From positions 36,515 to 100,514 of the forward strand of contig SUTS01000008.1 of NCBI GenBank assembly GCA_015152555.1: 64,000 nucleotides of DNA, in the 5' to 3' direction. Origin of the DNA: Cyanobacteria bacterium SIG26. Lineage in GTDB: Bacteria > Cyanobacteriota > Vampirovibrionia > Gastranaerophilales > Gastranaerophilaceae. The notes under the pieces were generated by a model. The model made no database searches and was not told the DNA's origin. It saw only the letters and a list, made by a program, of their open reading frames with translations. A program made the position numbers and the translations under genes. Positions 62,645 through 64,000 of the stretch are shown one piece after another. How positions within the stretch are numbered: the first letter of the stretch is position 1; each line of letters opens with the position of its first letter.

Positions 62645-63049
62645 ATGAAAATACAACAAACTCAAACTCTTATTTTGAGAAAATACAAGTTAATCTCAAA
62701 TCTTATGAAAATGGAAGCAAGTAAAAAAGAAAGTAATAACGTTTATTTATGGGGAGTTAATCTGATTAAAGACGAAAAAATCAAAGGTCATATAAACCAA
62801 ATGGGTAATATTGATATTTGGAAAAATTGTCAAATAAAAATAAACAAAGAAAATAATATCGAATTAATTAAAAAACCGTTCTTCTCAACTTGGGCTCGCA
62901 CACTTAAAAAAATCAACAAAACTCTTGATGATGTAATTGTTAACTTTAATGACCCAAAAACCGTCGAAACCTGTCATTTGAAAATAGGCGTTTGGTCAAA
63001 GAAAATTATTGAAAAAATACAAAACGCACAAAAAAACATTCAAGCTTAA
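62645..63049 (+). CDS. Hypothetical protein, 134 aa
   Basis: Not recognised. Basic soluble protein (many Lys, Ile and Asn) with predicted helix at the start (MKIQQTQTLILRKYKLISNL), beta segments in the middle and an amphipathic helix at the end. GGGGG precedes the start by eight bases. It has its own promoter and terminator. Function unknown. Confidence 0.65.
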   Translation: MKIQQTQTLILRKYKLISNLMKMEASKKESNNVYLWGVNLIKDEKIKGHINQMGNIDIWKNCQIKINKENNIELIKKPFFSTWARTLKKINKTLDDVIVNFNDPKTVETCHLKIGVWSKKIIEKIQNAQKNIQA

Positions 63050-63051
63050 AT

Positions 63052-63080
63052 AAAAAAGGTGGGCAATAGCCCACCTTTTT
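63052..63080. terminator. Bidirectional terminator
   Basis: GGTGGGC-aata-GCCCACC inside A6 and T5 runs, between convergent genes (63049 and 63079). Confidence 0.9.
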
Positions 63081-63618
63081 ATGCTAAACCGTTTGCCCAA
63101 TGAACTCCACGATGGATTGGATTTAAAGCCGGTAAGATCGGTGTGAAAACATCTAAAACTTTATCTATGACGTCAATAACTCTCTGAACACCAGGATTTT
63201 TCAAAAATCCAATTACTGCATTACCAATTTTTTTGAAGAAATCCATAAATCCTTTTGTTTGAGCAGTTTGATTATTCTGACCAATAACAGTTTCTCTTAC
63301 GCCTGCAGCTAATACATCTGATCTTTCTGCAACACCTAGCTCATTAAGTACATCAATCGCAGCCTGTGCTACATCTTCAATTAATTCAGGTTTAATATCT
63401 ACAACTTGTGGGGTTTTATTTGTTGATACAATATTGATTCCCATGTTTGCTAAATATTGTTCTGTTGTTGCATTTCCATAATTTGCAGCTTGTGTTGATT
63501 GTTGGGTTGCTTGTTGAACTTGTTTTTCATCTTCCTGTTTTTCAACTTTTAATGTTTTTGTAGTATCTTGTAAATTCACAACTTTACGTTGTGCTGTCAA
63601 ATTTCCGCTAATGTTCAT
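63079..63618 (-). CDS. Hypothetical protein, 179 aa, sigma-28-like promoter
   Basis: Not recognised. Residues 1-60 are polar and Gln/Lys/Thr-rich (MNISGNLTAQRKVVNLQDTT), typical of disordered export leaders; residues about 75-110 are a helical acidic segment (VVDIKPELIEDVAQAAIDVL); residues about 124-170 are hydrophobic and amphipathic ('KKIGNAVIGFLKNPGVQRVI'). No Sec signal. AAGGAG precedes the ATG. A TAAAGTTC-N12-GCCGTATA box places it with the two MGLxASQAR genes and the metalloprotease. Confidence 0.65.
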   Translation of the reverse strand: MNISGNLTAQRKVVNLQDTTKTLKVEKQEDEKQVQQATQQSTQAANYGNATTEQYLANMGINIVSTNKTPQVVDIKPELIEDVAQAAIDVLNELGVAERSDVLAAGVRETVIGQNNQTAQTKGFMDFFKKIGNAVIGFLKNPGVQRVIDVIDKVLDVFTPILPALNPIHRGVHWANGLA

Positions 63619-63670
63619 AATAAACTCCTTAAAATCTTAATATCCTAGTCTGGTGTGCTGCACATTTTTA

Positions 63671-63698
63671 TATACGGCATTGACTCTAAAGAACTTTA
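63671..63698 (-). promoter_or_regulatory. Sigma-28-like promoter
   Basis: Minus strand: TAAAGTTC (63691-63698), 12 bases, GCCGTATA (63671-63678); 52 bases before the start at 63618. Confidence 0.7.
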
Positions 63699-63800
63699 AT
63701 TTAAATTAAACAATTATACGCAAACACCTACCTAAAATAGCCTGCACACGGCAATTTAAAAGAGATATTGACCACTTAACAATTCTTCATGTATAGTCCC

Positions 63801-63824
63801 GTTTGTAACAAACATGTTACAAAC
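63801..63824. promoter_or_regulatory. Operator-like inverted repeat
   Basis: GTTTGTAAC-aaacat-GTTACAAAC, a perfect 9-bp dyad, about 74 bases before the gene starting at 63898 and near its likely promoter (TTGCAC at about 63833). A repressor or activator site is plausible. Confidence 0.55.
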
Positions 63825-63897
63825 ATATAACATTTGCACAAAAGTTATATACTTTTTTACTTTATATAAATAAGGGATAAATAAAGGAGAAAATAAC

Positions 63898-64000
63898 ATG
63901 GTTGCAACACCAGTATCAGGGGTTAATTTAGCTTTTTGGAACATATTACCAATGGGCGTATCAAACTATGGCGGAGACTTACAAGTTTATAATTTACAGG
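63898..64000 (+). CDS. Hypothetical protein, 3'-truncated by window edge
   Basis: Begins MVATPVSGVNLAFWNILPMG and continues past the window. AAAGGAGA precedes the ATG with good spacing. Only 34 residues are visible; no family can be assigned. The antisense open frame is a shadow. Confidence 0.65.
   Translation, partial: MVATPVSGVNLAFWNILPMGVSNYGGDLQVYNLQ

Overview
The window is low-GC bacterial chromosome from a Gram-negative-type cell: it has a TolC/RND/membrane-fusion operon, several Sec signal peptides, a BamE-like envelope protein, MscL and MurQ. The low GC, the many lineage-restricted small proteins, the anaerobe-type genes (ferredoxin-nitroreductase fusion, a TM1266-like [FeFe]-hydrogenase regulator) and a flagellar-type FlhB beside a FliA-like sigma factor suggest a gut non-photosynthetic relative of cyanobacteria (Vampirovibrionia/Melainabacteria, order Gastranaerophilales). 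That assignment is an inference from gene content; no rRNA is present to confirm it.

Layout. 0-2 kb: the end of a type I restriction-modification locus (HsdM fragment, HsdS) and a small protein. 2.2-3.3 kb: tRNA-Ser(UGA) and a ferredoxin-nitroreductase. 4.1-10.1 kb: a three-gene efflux operon (adaptor, RND pump, TolC). 10.2-19.3 kb: a large TPR protein, tag, mutS and several lineage-specific membrane or secreted proteins. 19.3-22.5 kb: a repeat-rich gap and the first of two 'MGLxASQAR' proteins. 22.5-25.9 kb: small envelope proteins and HEAT-repeat proteins. 25.9-29.7 kb: metF, deoC, flhB, a FliA-like sigma factor and a small protein. 29.7-36.3 kb: housekeeping genes (ricT/yaaT, gpsA, murQ, ribH, a CcdA/thioredoxin pair, rnpA, rpmH, proC). 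36.3-42.6 kb: an accessory stretch with an MFS exporter, two acetyltransferases and three effector-like proteins (possible ADP-ribosyltransferase, Cys-His-Asp protease, HEIGH metalloprotease). 42.7-54.4 kb: a ferritin-like protein, gdhA, mscL, an ICMT-like protein, prfB with its programmed frameshift, a 5'-nucleotidase, a hairpin island and glyS. 54.5-64 kb: an HNH-like protein, the second 'MGLxASQAR' protein, an isocitrate dehydrogenase, a sodium symporter, tRNA-Asn followed by duplicated tRNA ends, dispersed repeats, a LuxR-type regulator and small proteins.

The most interesting result is regulatory. Four lineage-specific genes (start codons at 22091 on the minus strand, 40738 plus, 57013 plus and 63618 minus) are preceded by close matches to the sigma-28/FliA promoter TAAAGTTT-N11-GCCGATAA; the one before 22091 is exact. 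The same window encodes a FliA-like sigma factor and FlhB, the substrate-specificity switch of flagellar/type III export. One of the four genes encodes a lethal-factor-like metalloprotease. Nearby proteins with protease, HNH-like and possible ADP-ribosyltransferase domains carry a short N-terminal N-x-x-F-[ST]-[AS]-R tag. I infer a flagellar-type export regulon that includes effector-like proteins; this is testable but not shown.

The second result is structural DNA. A 546-bp non-coding island (51400-51945) is packed with hairpins and bounded by a 12-bp direct repeat and a 13-bp inverted repeat. The 3' end of tRNA-Asn is repeated twice more downstream at about 214-222-bp spacing. Two dispersed repeat families each have one copy near 19-22 kb and one near 62 kb, in opposite orientation.
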